Part shown: in pieces, positions 48,836 through 64,000 of the stretch
Position numbering within the stretch: the first letter of the stretch is position 1
Layout: each line of letters starts with the position of its first letter
NCBI GenBank assembly: GCA_003260075.1
Contig: QLIY01000037.1
Span: forward strand, 66,218 to 130,217
Length of the DNA: 64,000 nt
Origin: Phallusia mammillata
Lineage: Eukaryota > Chordata > Ascidiacea > Phlebobranchia > Ascidiidae
Direction: 5' to 3'
The notes under the pieces: generated by a model
Databases searched by the model: none
What the model was told of the DNA's origin: nothing
The model's input: only the letters and a program-made list of their open reading frames with translations
Translations under genes and position numbers: made by a program

Positions 48836-49749
48836 TTTGCTACCGCTCAGTTAAACCCTCTATATACGTGGTAGATGAGACATAAAAAGCAATTTATTTA
48901 CAATACATTCTAACACACAGGAGAACTATGCAAGACGCTCTTTAGTCTTGCTTGATAGTTTCTATGGCAACACTCTAGGTGGCGATAACACACAGGTGTT
49001 TTTTTAAATTGACCACATAATTTATTGTGCCTTTGCGTCGACAAATATTTTTGTGTTTATGCATCTTAGCAAAGCTTCTAAAAGCAAACATTTTTTTTCC
49101 TTAAAAAAGCAAAAACTGGAAATAGAGGAAAGCTAAAAACATGTTTTTACAAAAAAACAATGTGTAAAAGTTTCTTACCACAAAAACACTTTGCCTATTT
49201 TCCAAAATAAACATATGTTATTTGGCGTAAAGTGTTCGACTAATTGCCAGGTGGGATTTGTTGATTTTAGTATCACAAGACAACAAAACTTAAGTGCACT
49301 CGGCCGTAACAACATTGTGACGTATCAGTCACGCTAGTTTATGACATCACCATCATCGTGAAAAATGGGTTGGTCCCCTTCGCAAGACGCGAAGTAAACG
49401 GTTTTCCGGCGTTACTGGAAGTTGAGCGGACGTGAAGAGTAGCCAGAAAGGGACGTTACGGTGGTTTTTGATAGTGATTGCGAGTAAATCAGAACCTGTA
49501 GAACTTTTGGTCTTTGTGTTTTAAGTTTTGTGTTGTAGTGTTTAAATTGAGATTTGCCGTATTAAGCTTTAACAATTTTTGCTAGCAAGTTATTTCAAGA
49601 AGAAAATATAAAATTTAGCCCGCATCATACAACATCTATCTATTTGTGAAAGCTTATTTTCATTTATTGTAATCTTGTTTTATTGTTAAAAGCAGGGATT
49701 TAAGAAGATTTTATTGGGCAATAAAGGGTTAAGTAACCACAAAGTCACA
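48836..49749. promoter_or_regulatory. Divergent promoter region DRC5 / EHD
   Basis: 914 bp between the two start codons. Apart from the X-box, a CRE-like TGACGT occurs at 49318-49323. The region from 49370 to 49750 is probably 5' UTR of the EHD gene; no splice signal is certain there. Confidence 0.5.
48958..48971 (-). promoter_or_regulatory. RFX X-box upstream of DRC5
   Basis: The minus strand reads GTTGCCATAGAAAC, which fits every position of the X-box consensus (GTYNYYATRRNAAC type, two half-sites around AT). It lies 123 bp upstream of the DRC5 start codon. RFX factors use this motif to switch on ciliary genes across animals. Confidence 0.7.
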
Positions 49750-52700
49750 ATGCTGCGGTGGTTGAAGGGTGACCAGAAGGAGAGGGAACCAGAGGTGTTT
49801 GAAAATGTGGCATTGGGGTTAAAAAAGTTGTACAAAAAGAACTTAAGGCCCCTGGAAGACATGTATAAATTTCATGACTTCCACTCTCCGCCCCTCCAAG
49901 ATGCCGATTTTGATTCCAAACCGATGATCCTTCTTGTTGGGCAATACTCGACGGGTAAAACAACTTTTATTCGATATCTATTGGAAAAGGACTTCCCTGG
50001 TATGCGAATTGGACCAGAACCAACAACCGATTGCTTTATTGCCATTATGCACGGAGATAAAGACAAAACAACTGGAACGATCAACGAAGGAGTCATTCCT
50101 GGCAACGCACTTGTTGTTGATACAAGTAAGCCTTTCACAGCACTTTCTTCATTCGGAAATGCCTTTCTGTCAAGACTTCAATGCTCCATGATGAAAAATG
50201 AAGTATTGCAAAGCATCAGCATCATTGATACTCCTGGTATATTGTCTGGTGAAAAGCAGAGAGTAAATCGTGGATATGACTTTTCCAAGGTAAAATCCCA
50301 TTGTTTTTAGTGGCTTCAAATTTTAAGATCTATACAGTATCATATCTAACAAAGAAAATTTGTTTTGTACAAATTTGCAGGTTTTGACATGGCTTGCTGA
50401 AAGAGTGGATCGAATTGTTCTTTTATTTGATGCTCACAAATTAGATATATCGGACGAGTTTCACGAGGCTCTAAATGCTGTAAAAATGTTCGATTCAAAG
50501 ATTAGAGTGGTTTTAAACAAAGCTGACCAAGTGAACACACAGCAGTTGATGAGAGTCTATGGTGCCCTCATGTGGTCGCTTGGCAAGGTCGGAAACAAAG
50601 CATTTTAACAAAAACAAAACTGTCATGTGCTATGTGCCCATTGTTGTTATATTATTGAAAGTACAAAGTCGACTCTATTTCATTTTCAAAACTAAATACT
50701 GTATTACTTCCTTATATATGCAGCATCACAATGTTTACTAGAATTTAATAATTTGTTTGCTAAACTAAGCTTAATATTGTTTTGATTAACTCTTCAAACA
50801 TTTTGGTTATTCTCAGCTCACAGATCTAATAATAGTTGGTATTAGTTGTCTTTGTGTGCACAAAATTTTGGTACCTATTACTATGTCATGGCGCTACTAT
50901 TTTATTTTGTTACATTGTAGGTTATCACAACGCCTGAAGTGGTCAGAGTGTACATCGGATCATTCTGGGACCAACCACTTCTTTATGACGACAATCGATT
51001 GTTGTTTGAGGCTGAAAGGAATGATCTTTTTGAAGACATCCAAAGCTTGCCCAGAAATGCTGCCCTAAGGAAACTGAATGATCTTATAAAGAGGGCACGG
51101 CTTGCTAAAGTACACTCACAACCATCTTAGATATTTTCAAAATCTTTTCACAAATGTGTAAAAATTTGTTCATTAAAAAATGCAGTACTTTTTGTTTACA
51201 ACTTTTTATGTACTGATTTAGCAATATGTTTTATTTTGTTAGGTGCATGCATACATCATCAGTCATCTACATGAGAACATGCCATCAATGTTCGGAAAGG
51301 ACAAGGCAAAGAATAAGCTTATCCAAGATCTGGACAAAATCTATGCCGAACTGGCAAACAAGCATCATGTGTCATTGGGTAAGTAGTCAACCTTATTAAG
51401 TTCCATTTTTAGTCACAGCATCCTTAGTTTAAAACACCGGAAAGAAATTGTTGTATTAATATTGTTGTAGAACCATAAGAAGTATGTTGATTTTGAATTG
51501 TTGTTCTTTGGTAAAAACGACCAGTCATACTTCCTGTTATCTCATAATAAGATTGACATGATTTATAAACATACTGTAAAATCTTTCTTGGCCATGTTTA
51601 ATTGCTTGGGCTGACTTGCCTGGTTGAGTATTCGTGTATTGTTTGCTGATCAATTCTTAGTTACTGTAGTTTTATTGGTAGCTTGACACTCATACAATCA
51701 ACCTACATTGATGTGTGTATTGAATTCCAGCCTTGCAACTTATTATTCAGTTATGTGGGTTTATCATCGTTAATGGTAGCTTATGGGTACTGGTTAAACT
51801 AACATTTTACATGAACGTACTGAAACTGTCTGGTAATGCTATAATGTGGTTATTGGTTTTGCAGCAATTCCTGCAGACAGTGACTTAGACATTGACATAT
51901 ATCCTGTACCAGAAAAATCAAATATTTAAAATGTAGCAATGGGTATTCTTTAAATCCATTTTATCACATAGTAGTGCTATGAATGATGTTTAAAGCAACA
52001 TTTTTACACAAGTGAAACAATCCATTTTTGATAAGTTTTTTTGATAAGTAGTGCTCAAAGAGCTATAGTACAAGCTTATGTGATAAACAGCTTAATAGGT
52101 TTTTTGAAACAACCTTTAAGATCTCTGCTACAAACTAACTAAAGTCAATTTTATTTGATTTTCTGGTATCAAAGTGTTTCCAATTTTAATGGGCACACAT
52201 GCACAATTTATCAGATGAAGAAAAGTACCAGCAGTTTAACTAATTCACTAGACTAAACACATATACATAAATCTATGGCAAATAGGCCTAAGCTATGTTA
52301 AGTGGATTGGTCTGTTGTGTGGTATTCGGTGCAATTTTCTATGATAAGTAATGTATACTCCCAACAAAACAAGTATAAAACACCTTTTTGTCTCATCAAT
52401 TTTAGGCGACTTCCCCAAAGTTGAAGACATGCGAAAACAACTTAAGTTGGCTGACTTCACCAAGTTTAGAAGTTTGAGCACGTCCATGGTGCAAAAGGTA
52501 TAGAATTGTAAAATTTAAAACGTATTTAATGAGGTCATGTACATGCAACTGCTTTAACCCACCCCTAAAATAGCACTTTCGTTGAGGAAGGGCCATTGCA
52601 TTTCACTGTGTCAAATTGATGATAAATGTTGATGCACTTCCACATTGTCATCCCACAAGGAAGTAGGCCACTTCATAAGACTCTAATCCCACTTATATAC

Positions 52701-55700
52701 TTAAACAAATGGTCCTCCCAAACAAAATTTTCTCAAGCCACTAACCGTGCATTCTTGGTTGTTAAATATATTCCTTCTTATGACATAACAAATCTACTTA
52801 GTTGGTGTACCATTCTACAACAGCAAATCTTTGCTCAGCCAATTAGTTTTTTAGATAGCTCATTATCACATGTTATCACTTTATTGACATTTCATTTCAC
52901 ATCTATTGTGTTGATGTCTTAGTAGGTCATAGACAATGAACTCTTGTTGAACTGTTAATCATTACTTTGAAAAGTCTCTGTACATCAACAATTTTCCTGT
53001 GTATTTGCCTGAAATTATTTCTACAACACAATTTCTTTTAAAAAACAAATGTATTTTTGCAATATGTTACAAATGACTGCACATTGGGCTTAGGAGTATG
53101 CCATTTAAGCCAAATGTTCAGATACTTACAATAACATGTAATTACAGATTGATGACATGTTGGCCAAGGACATTGCTGAGCTTATGAAACTGATACAAAG
53201 AGAAGAAGCAAGAAACAGTGAAGTTCAGAAGAAGGAAGGCCCAGCTGTACGAGGTCAGTTTCATCATAAGTAGCTTAGGCATTTAATGATCGAAAAGTGA
53301 ACCATAATGCCGACATGTAAGAGGCAACTAAAAAGGATTTTTTTTATTTGGTTTTGGTATTTTTCCTCATATCAATATGTTGTTCTTGATTTAATAGTGA
53401 CTTTTTGATTTCGGAATGATTTAGGTGGAGTATTTGATTCTATTGGACCCTCCTCCCCCAATGATGGTATATTAGTTTACAAATCATGCCAAATTGTATT
53501 ATCACACAATAATTATGCAACTATGCGACATGCAAATTTAGCAAGTTCTATGCTCTACCATATCATTTCATTTGTCAATTCTACTGTGTAGCCAGATCAG
53601 AATACCAATCGACACCAACGCTCTAAAAACAAACATAGAATGTTTGGGCAATCTTTGACAGCTGTAGAAATTTTGATCAAGACTTATTGACCTACATACT
53701 TATTCATATATATATAATACATATTAGATTGTGCTTTAAAGCAAAAAAAACCAATTTATGTAGAAAATGATTTGTTGATTTAAAACTGATTTGATTTTGC
53801 ATGCGATACATATAATGAGTACAGTATTATGGGTAGATGAATCAAAAACTGTTCACTTTTTAATTGTTTGCATGATTAAATAGCCAAGCTAGGGCATTTT
53901 GTCATCTTTAAAACTGCAAAGATATCAAAATAAGTATACATATAGTTGACTAATTTACTACAAAAATATCCGCAGATAAAGGTTTCCAAACATATCAGTT
54001 TCGCAATATGTTGTTGAAATGTTTATTATCAGCTTGTTCAAGTTTTTGTATTACTGCTATTAAGAAGCACTACTCAGACTAGCTGGCTTCTCACACCTGT
54101 TTCTATTTTTTTACAACCATATCAATCAGTGTTGTTCTGACAGGTGGAGCATTCGCATCAACTGTTGACAATCCCTTTACTAACAAATGGGGTGAAGGGG
54201 CAAATGCCGGGATTGATTATGAAGGAGGTTGGATTGTTGCCGACAAGAAAAGTGAATATGATGAGATTTTTATGACTCTCAATCCTATCAATGGAAAAGT
54301 GAAAGGAAGTGCTGCCAAAAAGGTGAAACATAACAGTGTAAATCAAAACTAAAATGCATAACAATATGATTCTTAACCAGCCACTAGTGCAGCAACAGAA
54401 TTTGTTTGAGTTATTCTAGGAGAGTGGTTCTTAACCTTTTTTATGGCCGAACCCATATTCTTCAACCTTTGATTGAACGTTACGTCATAGGTTTCTAAAT
54501 CATTTTGTGCTTTTGAAAATATGTTTTTGCTTCCAACAAAGAGTTGTTGTTTTGCTGCTTACGAAACAATGCGCACATTTTTTTGTTACGTCAAATATAA
54601 CCTGCTTTACAACCTTCCAATGTTTTGCCATCTAGCAAAAAAAATTGCTATGTTTAGTGACTTTATACCCCTATAGTTTGATTAAAGCGGTTGCCGACTA
54701 TTTGTACATCAAAAGACCTTCGTTGAACCCTTGATTCAGCATTGCCGAAACCCCTGGGTTCGATCGAGAACAGGTTAAAAACCACTGTTCTTGGACCAAT
54801 TTTAAGACTTTTTAATGGCAATATAGAAAGATATACAGGTTTCAGTTATGTTTATCAGTCATACATATGCAAATGTAAACAAATTGGAATGTTTATGACA
54901 GGAAATGGTCAAGTCCAAGCTTCCAAACACTGCCCTTGCCAAAGTGTGGAGATTGGCTGATTATGATAAGGACGGTATGCTTACAGAGGAAGAATTTGCA
55001 CTTGCTATGCATCTCATTGGTGTGAGACTGGAAGGGCATAACTTGCCTGACGATCTACCTGAACATTTGATTCCACCTGCGCAAAGAAATAGTAAGTTTT
55101 TTTTAATCTTGATTTTATGTTTTGCATGAAATGGTTAAAGCTTTTGTACTATTTGAACTTTCATGGAAATTTATCAATTATTCATCTGCACTATTGCCTA
55201 AAGACTGAACTAAATTGTGTTTATATAAGTTTAAAAGCCTGTTTTGGATGCTCAAATACTGACTAGGGATGCGCCGAGCCGAGCCAGAACCCGAGTACTC
55301 GGTACCGAGCATCGCTGTTTTTAATGCTTGGTGCTCGGCCGAGCAGTTGCACAAACTGACCCGAGCGTTAAATTTGCATATTCATGCCCTGCTAACATAC
55401 GTAACTAGTGTTCTAAAGGGTGTCTATGAACAAAAACGAATGATTTTCAAACGCACTCAATGGTGGAAAAACGCGTACTTTATGGGCATGTACAGCTTAA
55501 TAAAACATCGCCGATGACGTAAGAGACCTTGTAGAGCTAAAACGTAGAAAGGGGATTTTTTGGTGACGTCATAATGCACCGAGCGTGCTCGGCCGAGCAC
55601 CGAGCATTAAAGTGAGATGCTCGGTGCTCGACCAAACAGAACATTTGCAGTTTTGGAACATCCCTAATACTGACTACTGATTTTTCCATCAACCTTGCAT

Positions 55701-56408
55701 GGTTATGCCCAGTACTTAAATGCAACCACTAAATATAGCTAAACAAACTTTGCAAACAGTCATTATGTTTTATTTGCTACATCTATTCAATGCCATCCTT
55801 TGTTTGCATTTGCTGTGTAAAAATTAACTCATAATACCCTATGGTGAAGCATCCAACTCAAATTGCTTGTGTTTGAACACAGAAAATGGTTTTAATGATG
55901 AATCATACTGAGTCATTGATCACTTTCTTCCACTTAGCAAGGTTTGAGTTTTGTTTTTCTTGCTTGTTTTTTACGTGCATGCTTTCAACATTTGTGGTTA
56001 ACAGTTAATGCCATTTTTTACAGCACTACATGTTTTTGCTAAATGCACATGTGTTGAAACTATCACTTTTGTCACTTTAACTTGTAACAGCTTAAACATG
56101 CGCCTGGAGTTTCATTATCATTGGTGAACTGTCTTTTATCAAGATACAAGTTGTAGAAGTTTTTATCTGTTAATAGACCAAGTGCAATCAGCAGGCTACC
56201 AGGCGTTGCTAACTGACAGTTCAATTAGGCCTCACTGACTGTAGCTAATAATAACCGACAGTAGGGAATTACTAGACTGACCATATGTTGTGAATATATA
56301 TTCAATGATAAGAAATATTTTCCTGACTTTCATATGTGATGGTAAACATTATAATCTATTGTATTTTGTTGACAGTGTTACTGATTTTTTAACTCTTTTA
56401 CAGAATGA
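49750..56408 (+). CDS. EH-domain-containing protein (EHD1/3/4-like membrane-remodelling ATPase)
   Basis: Exons 49750-50289, 50381-50587, 50921-51109, 51243-51378, 52406-52497, 53148-53253, 54144-54322, 54902-55091 and a tiny last exon 56404-56408 give about 547 residues (human EHD1 534). Visible are the P loop GQYSTGKTT (64-72), [31 protein letters not shown], and the highly conserved [15 protein letters not shown] and [22 protein letters not shown]. The C-terminal EH domain has an EF-hand loop [12 protein letters not shown] at 503-514. EHD proteins are dynamin-like ATPases that tubulate recycling endosome membranes and bind NPF-containing partners. An internal NPF is at 433-435, where mammalian paralogues have GPF. 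One orthologue appears to stand for several vertebrate paralogues, so no number is assigned. The last exon adds only Lys and a stop and is the least certain part. Confidence 0.92.
51865..51929 (+). other. Candidate alternative 3'-terminal exon of the EHD gene
   Basis: After a good acceptor (ggttttgcag), the frame continued from exon 4 stays open for 21 codons, ending in TAA. The tail is acidic ([14 protein letters not shown]). Use of this exon would give an EHD truncated in the helical region and lacking the EH domain. No strong poly(A) signal was seen nearby. Confidence 0.3.
53425..53466 (+). other. Candidate 42-nt cassette exon in the EHD linker
   Basis: Flanked by acceptor (gatttag) and donor (gtatat), 42 nt long, phase 1 on both sides, so it can be skipped or included without frame change. 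It encodes [13 protein letters not shown] between VRG and GAFAST. Its start (GGVFDS) resembles the start of the next exon (GGAFAS), suggesting exon duplication. Confidence 0.45.
54422..54787. mobile_element. hAT-like MITE with 8-bp target duplication
   Basis: Left end AGTGGTTCTTAACCTTTTTT and right end CAGGTTAAAAACCACTG are inverted repeats. Flanks TTCTAGGA (54414-54421) and TTCTTGGA (54788-54795) differ at one base. 366 bp, non-coding, in an EHD intron. Confidence 0.87.
55264..55666. mobile_element. hAT-like MITE, perfect 8-bp duplication
   Basis: Left end TAGGGATGCGCCGAGCC and right end TTTTGGAACATCCCTA, with identical flanking octamers ATACTGAC (55256-55263 and 55667-55674). The interior has many GCTCGGCCGAGC palindromes near both ends. 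403 bp, in the last EHD intron, and apparently young because the duplication is intact. Confidence 0.9.
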
Positions 56409-59400
56409 CATCATTAAGCTGGTGGAGACTTCCTGACTTTTTTGCATTTTCATCAGTTGGGGGAAACCCTGTTTTAACTTAATGTGCTTTCATTTGCTAC
56501 TATTTACTAATTGATTTAAGTAACTGCTCTCCCATAGATCAATAGGCGGTAAGCGTTGTACCGCCCACTCCTAGTTACTCATGTAAAAATGTTTTTATTT
56601 TGTTTTTCTTTGAACAAAGGTCTTTAAAAGTCAGCGTAGATTTTTAAGACGCTTAATATATTACATGCCATCCAATCTTAACCTTATGCAGATAGCAAAG
56701 TTAAAGTGATGGCCACTGTTGAAAAGCGAAACACCTAATCCATTCAGTATGATTTGCCAATGTGTTGCTTAGCAAAAATAATGTGTCCATATACAGTACC
56801 AGAGTGGGATTATAGCAATATACACAGGATTCTAATAAAATATTGAGGGTCCCTGATAGAGTTACCCATACTATCTGACATAAAAGTGAAAATTGCACTC
56901 ATTAGTCACCTTAGAAGTATTTTTCAGTGGTGTTTAAAAATTAGTTCAACCATGTAGATGGATTTTAATTTGCAAGACTTTTATTTTATCTGTTGTGCAC
57001 TTTTGATGAAAAACTGTTTTTCGCATTTGGTCAAGACACAACCAAGCAGTGCGTAGACAAAACAGCCATGCAAAGGGCCATACAAGATTGTTCACAATAA
57101 AATAGTTCATGTTTGTCAATACTAAGCATTACACAGAGTAATCCGTTTCCATACTTAACTACCACCCATAAGTGCACACCTAACTTTTCACTATATTCAC
57201 ATAATTTGCCCTACAAAGCAATTCTTAATTTATAGTATAAGGCCTCTCGAAACCGTTTTGTTGGTTGCTCGAAGATTGTCGGTTGCTTCTACTTGGACAG
57301 TGCTGTGAATGAACCAAATACCACATATATTTGTTTTTAAACTGTTCGTGTACATACATGATTTTGGGCGCAATATGATTTTTTGCTTCCGTCAGAAAAT
57401 GAACATTTAGTGTTTAAACGTAAAGCGATAGATTTTTGAATGGAGCATGGCCTGGCGCTGCGCTCCATATTTGGTCATATCTCTCACACTATAGACGGTA
57501 CTTCCCCGAAATTGGAATTTTGCTTCATCGCTTTTAGGCCGGTGGCCGAGAAGCTTAATTTTATTTGCGTAAGACCGCGTTGTTTCGTATTCCAGTGACC
57601 TTGCGCGTTGTTTTCCCCGTTTCTGTGCAACACCTAATCTCCCAGCAACGGGGCCGGCTTTTGCGTGGTTACCACCTTTCACGCCGCAACCTGCACTAAC
57701 CCTTGTTATATGATACAAGCTTTATGCAGTCATCTAATATATAGGGACCAAGCAGCGGCCGAATGTTAAACACTGGCGTATTTTTTTCTGCTTTTACCGA
57801 CGTAAACAGCTTATGTTTTTGATTTGTTTCATTTTTCCTGTTTTCGTTAGCGCGGTGTACAAAATGTACATAATAATGACACTCCCATATAAGCGCATAT
57901 CAAAACGACCGATTACTTACAGATACGGCCATCACACCTTCGCATGTTTTCAGTGTTTCACGATAACATCTGAATAAACTTGTGCAGTAACAACACGGTA
58001 TATAACCGTTGTGCTATTGACCGTTGTGCATACGCAAAGTCTTTGAGAAAAGTCAAGTGTATAAATAACAGCTTTCCAGTGTACATATATATTCCTGTAT
58101 TGTACATCATTCACATTTACATAAACCACAAAAAAATCGGAAACAGCACGCAAAATCACACGATTTGTATTATTTGGTTGCCATGTCGACCGTACATCGA
58201 CTGCGCAGTTCACAGATCTACAGTAGATTGGAAAATGATCACATAGCGTTTTCGGAAGCACCGTTAGTTCACAAATCAAAAAAATACATAACGAAAAAGT
58301 ACCAAAAGTTTAGACACCGTGGAACCAATACGTTTTACACAAGCGCCTTTGGCGTTTATGTTTAAGTAAATTAGCGAGGACATTAACAACACAAACACAA
58401 TTTTGACGTGGCATTAACGTCACTACAGAATTGAAAAATCAAAAACAAAATATTCTTCAAAGATTCGAAATGGTCATTTTATTCGTTTATACTTTACAAA
58501 CAAACTGCAACATTTATTACCATCTGGTAAAAAACACAATGCATCCAGCAAGTGCATTTTGCAACAATGTGTAATGAGTGCCATACATATTCAACACTTG
58601 GTGGCGGCGCAGAGCATGACGGAAGGTTGGTTGCTTTGCGAGAAACCGGAAGAGCACAGTCATGTTCACACAATGATAAGAGAGGAATTACTTTTCTTAT
58701 GGCACAATGAGAAAGCTTTGGTTCACTATACGGGAAACTGAAAACCCGATTACTCTTTCGACCAACGGTTACACAACATATTAACACGCGTTGCATGCAC
58801 GGCTTGAACACTCCATGCGGGTTTCCTTGTGCACTTAAACTGTGAAACACATATTACACCGTATGAATAATTTCAAACCAGGGATGTAAACAGACCCTAA
58901 ATTTGAATCGTATTTGAAGCCCATGTAGGCCCGAAAGTTTGATTGAAAGGCCTTATTGAAAAGATGACATACACAATGGACAACGGCCTAAACAAGACGG
59001 TTTGGGGCTGTTGGGTATTAGGTTATATCCCGCAACTAGCTATAGCCAGTATATTAAAAAAATACTGACACAGAATGTGAAGTTAGGTCCGAAATTAAAC
59101 CTGTTTGCTAAAAGAACGGCCCGACTGACAACTCTGTTTCACACGATAGCTATGTTAACATTTAGCAAGCCCAGCAAGTTTGCGTTATGACCCGTGAGGA
59201 AACGCCCTTCAGCTGGACATAAAGTAGATCGCCTCTGATTTGCAAAAGTTGCTCGCAATAGGGTGAAAGTGCTCAGACGTGTTCTGCAAAACAACGCATC
59301 GCCACAAAAAATAAGTCCTGATTTACGGTTCGAATGCAAAAGCAATAAGACTGTGGTTTGATATGATTTAAGATGCGAACAAGCGGATAGAATGTCAGGA

Positions 59401-59613
59401 GAATTAAACTACTTTTGTGATGTTATGAAGGAGAAAAATAAGTGCGGCTACAGAGATATATTTGCAAAAACTTAACAGCACCGGTGACTTCGAAACCTGA
59501 GACCCAAAGTTTTCCTCAAATAAACAACACGGCCTCAAACATACCTCTTGTACATTAAAAATTAACACAATTTGATTAACAGGAAATGTGACGCCCCATT
59601 TATGTGATGCCTT
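56409..59613. other. Intergenic region between convergent EHD and PAK genes
   Basis: About 3.2 kb. Several open frames of 60-118 codons occur on both strands (for example minus strand 58850-58494), but none has recognisable domains, paired splice sites or family resemblance. I report no gene. The 57.4-59.5 kb part is richer in CpG than surrounding introns. Confidence 0.5.
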
Positions 59614-63738
<4,125 letters not shown>

Positions 63739-64000
63739 CTAACAAAAAAGTTGGCACTTGATTAACTTGAAAAACTACCTATTAAATAGTAGTATATATA
63801 CATTTATTATTGAGACTTTCTTCAATAGTGATCAGAAATTCGAGACAATCAGTTCATAAATCTCAGTGTATCAGTCTATACAGAAGATTTAAAGGCACTA
63901 TTCTCAGATACTTTAGATATGATGAGTCAGTTTTGGTCATAGACTTTATGATGGATTTCAGGTATAATATTTAATCACACATATATGGAAATTAGGTGTT
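63739..64000. other. PAK intron reaching the window end
   Basis: AT-rich sequence upstream (in the gene's sense) of the acceptor at 63738. No exon visible. The CRIB-encoding exon should lie past base 64000. Confidence 0.7.

Noticed and set aside
49714-49749. N-terminal extension of the EHD protein upstream of 49750
   Set aside because: The extension has no ATG in frame (it would need TTG), and EHD proteins start at the M-x-x-W segment seen at 49750.
55092-55129. EHD ending by reading through the donor at 55091
   Set aside because: It would add a hydrophobic tail ([10 protein letters not shown]) after the EH domain. A normal gtaagt donor is present and splicing to 56404 gives the short basic ending typical of the family.
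58494-58850. 118-codon minus-strand frame in the EHD-PAK intergenic region
   Set aside because: No domain, no repeats, high Cys content without pattern and no supporting splice sites.

Overview
The window looks like nuclear DNA of an invertebrate chordate, most likely an ascidian tunicate such as Ciona. It is AT-rich, has short GT-AG introns (usually 200-900 bp), closely packed genes on both strands and many small non-autonomous DNA transposons inside introns. The species call is an inference from gene content and architecture. All exon models were assembled by hand from reading frame, splice sites and remembered family conservation, and no alignment was run.

Layout. 1-12.3 kb holds the 3' part of a CCDC85-family gene (+) with a 6.6 kb intron. 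14.2-17.0 kb is galactose mutarotase GALM (-), divergent from the condensin II subunit NCAPG2 (+, 27 exons, 17.6-30.4 kb). 31.0-36.8 kb is a BTB-BACK-Kelch gene (-). 38.4-42.8 kb is a secreted/transmembrane ZP-domain protein with an EGF module (+). 43.4-45.9 kb holds two genes for mitochondrial proteins, PET117 and MTFMT (+), whose reading frames overlap by ATGA. 46.0-48.8 kb is the axonemal gene DRC5/TCTE1 (-), convergent with MTFMT and divergent from an EHD-family endocytic ATPase (+, 49.8-56.4 kb). 59.6-64 kb is the kinase end and disordered linker of a group II PAK (-), with its N-terminus beyond the window.

Most genes are unrelated in function. The exception is PET117-MTFMT: one factor assembles cytochrome c oxidase and the other formylates the initiator Met-tRNA used to translate mitochondrial subunits. 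Their overlap suggests a dicistronic transcription unit. Other points of interest are a perfect RFX X-box in front of DRC5, an authentic NPF motif in the EHD linker, an EGF module between the cleavage site and membrane anchor of the ZP protein, several alternative exons, and a dense set of hAT-like MITEs with recognisable 8-bp target duplications. Two long C homopolymers (93 and 65 nt) lie at or inside such elements.
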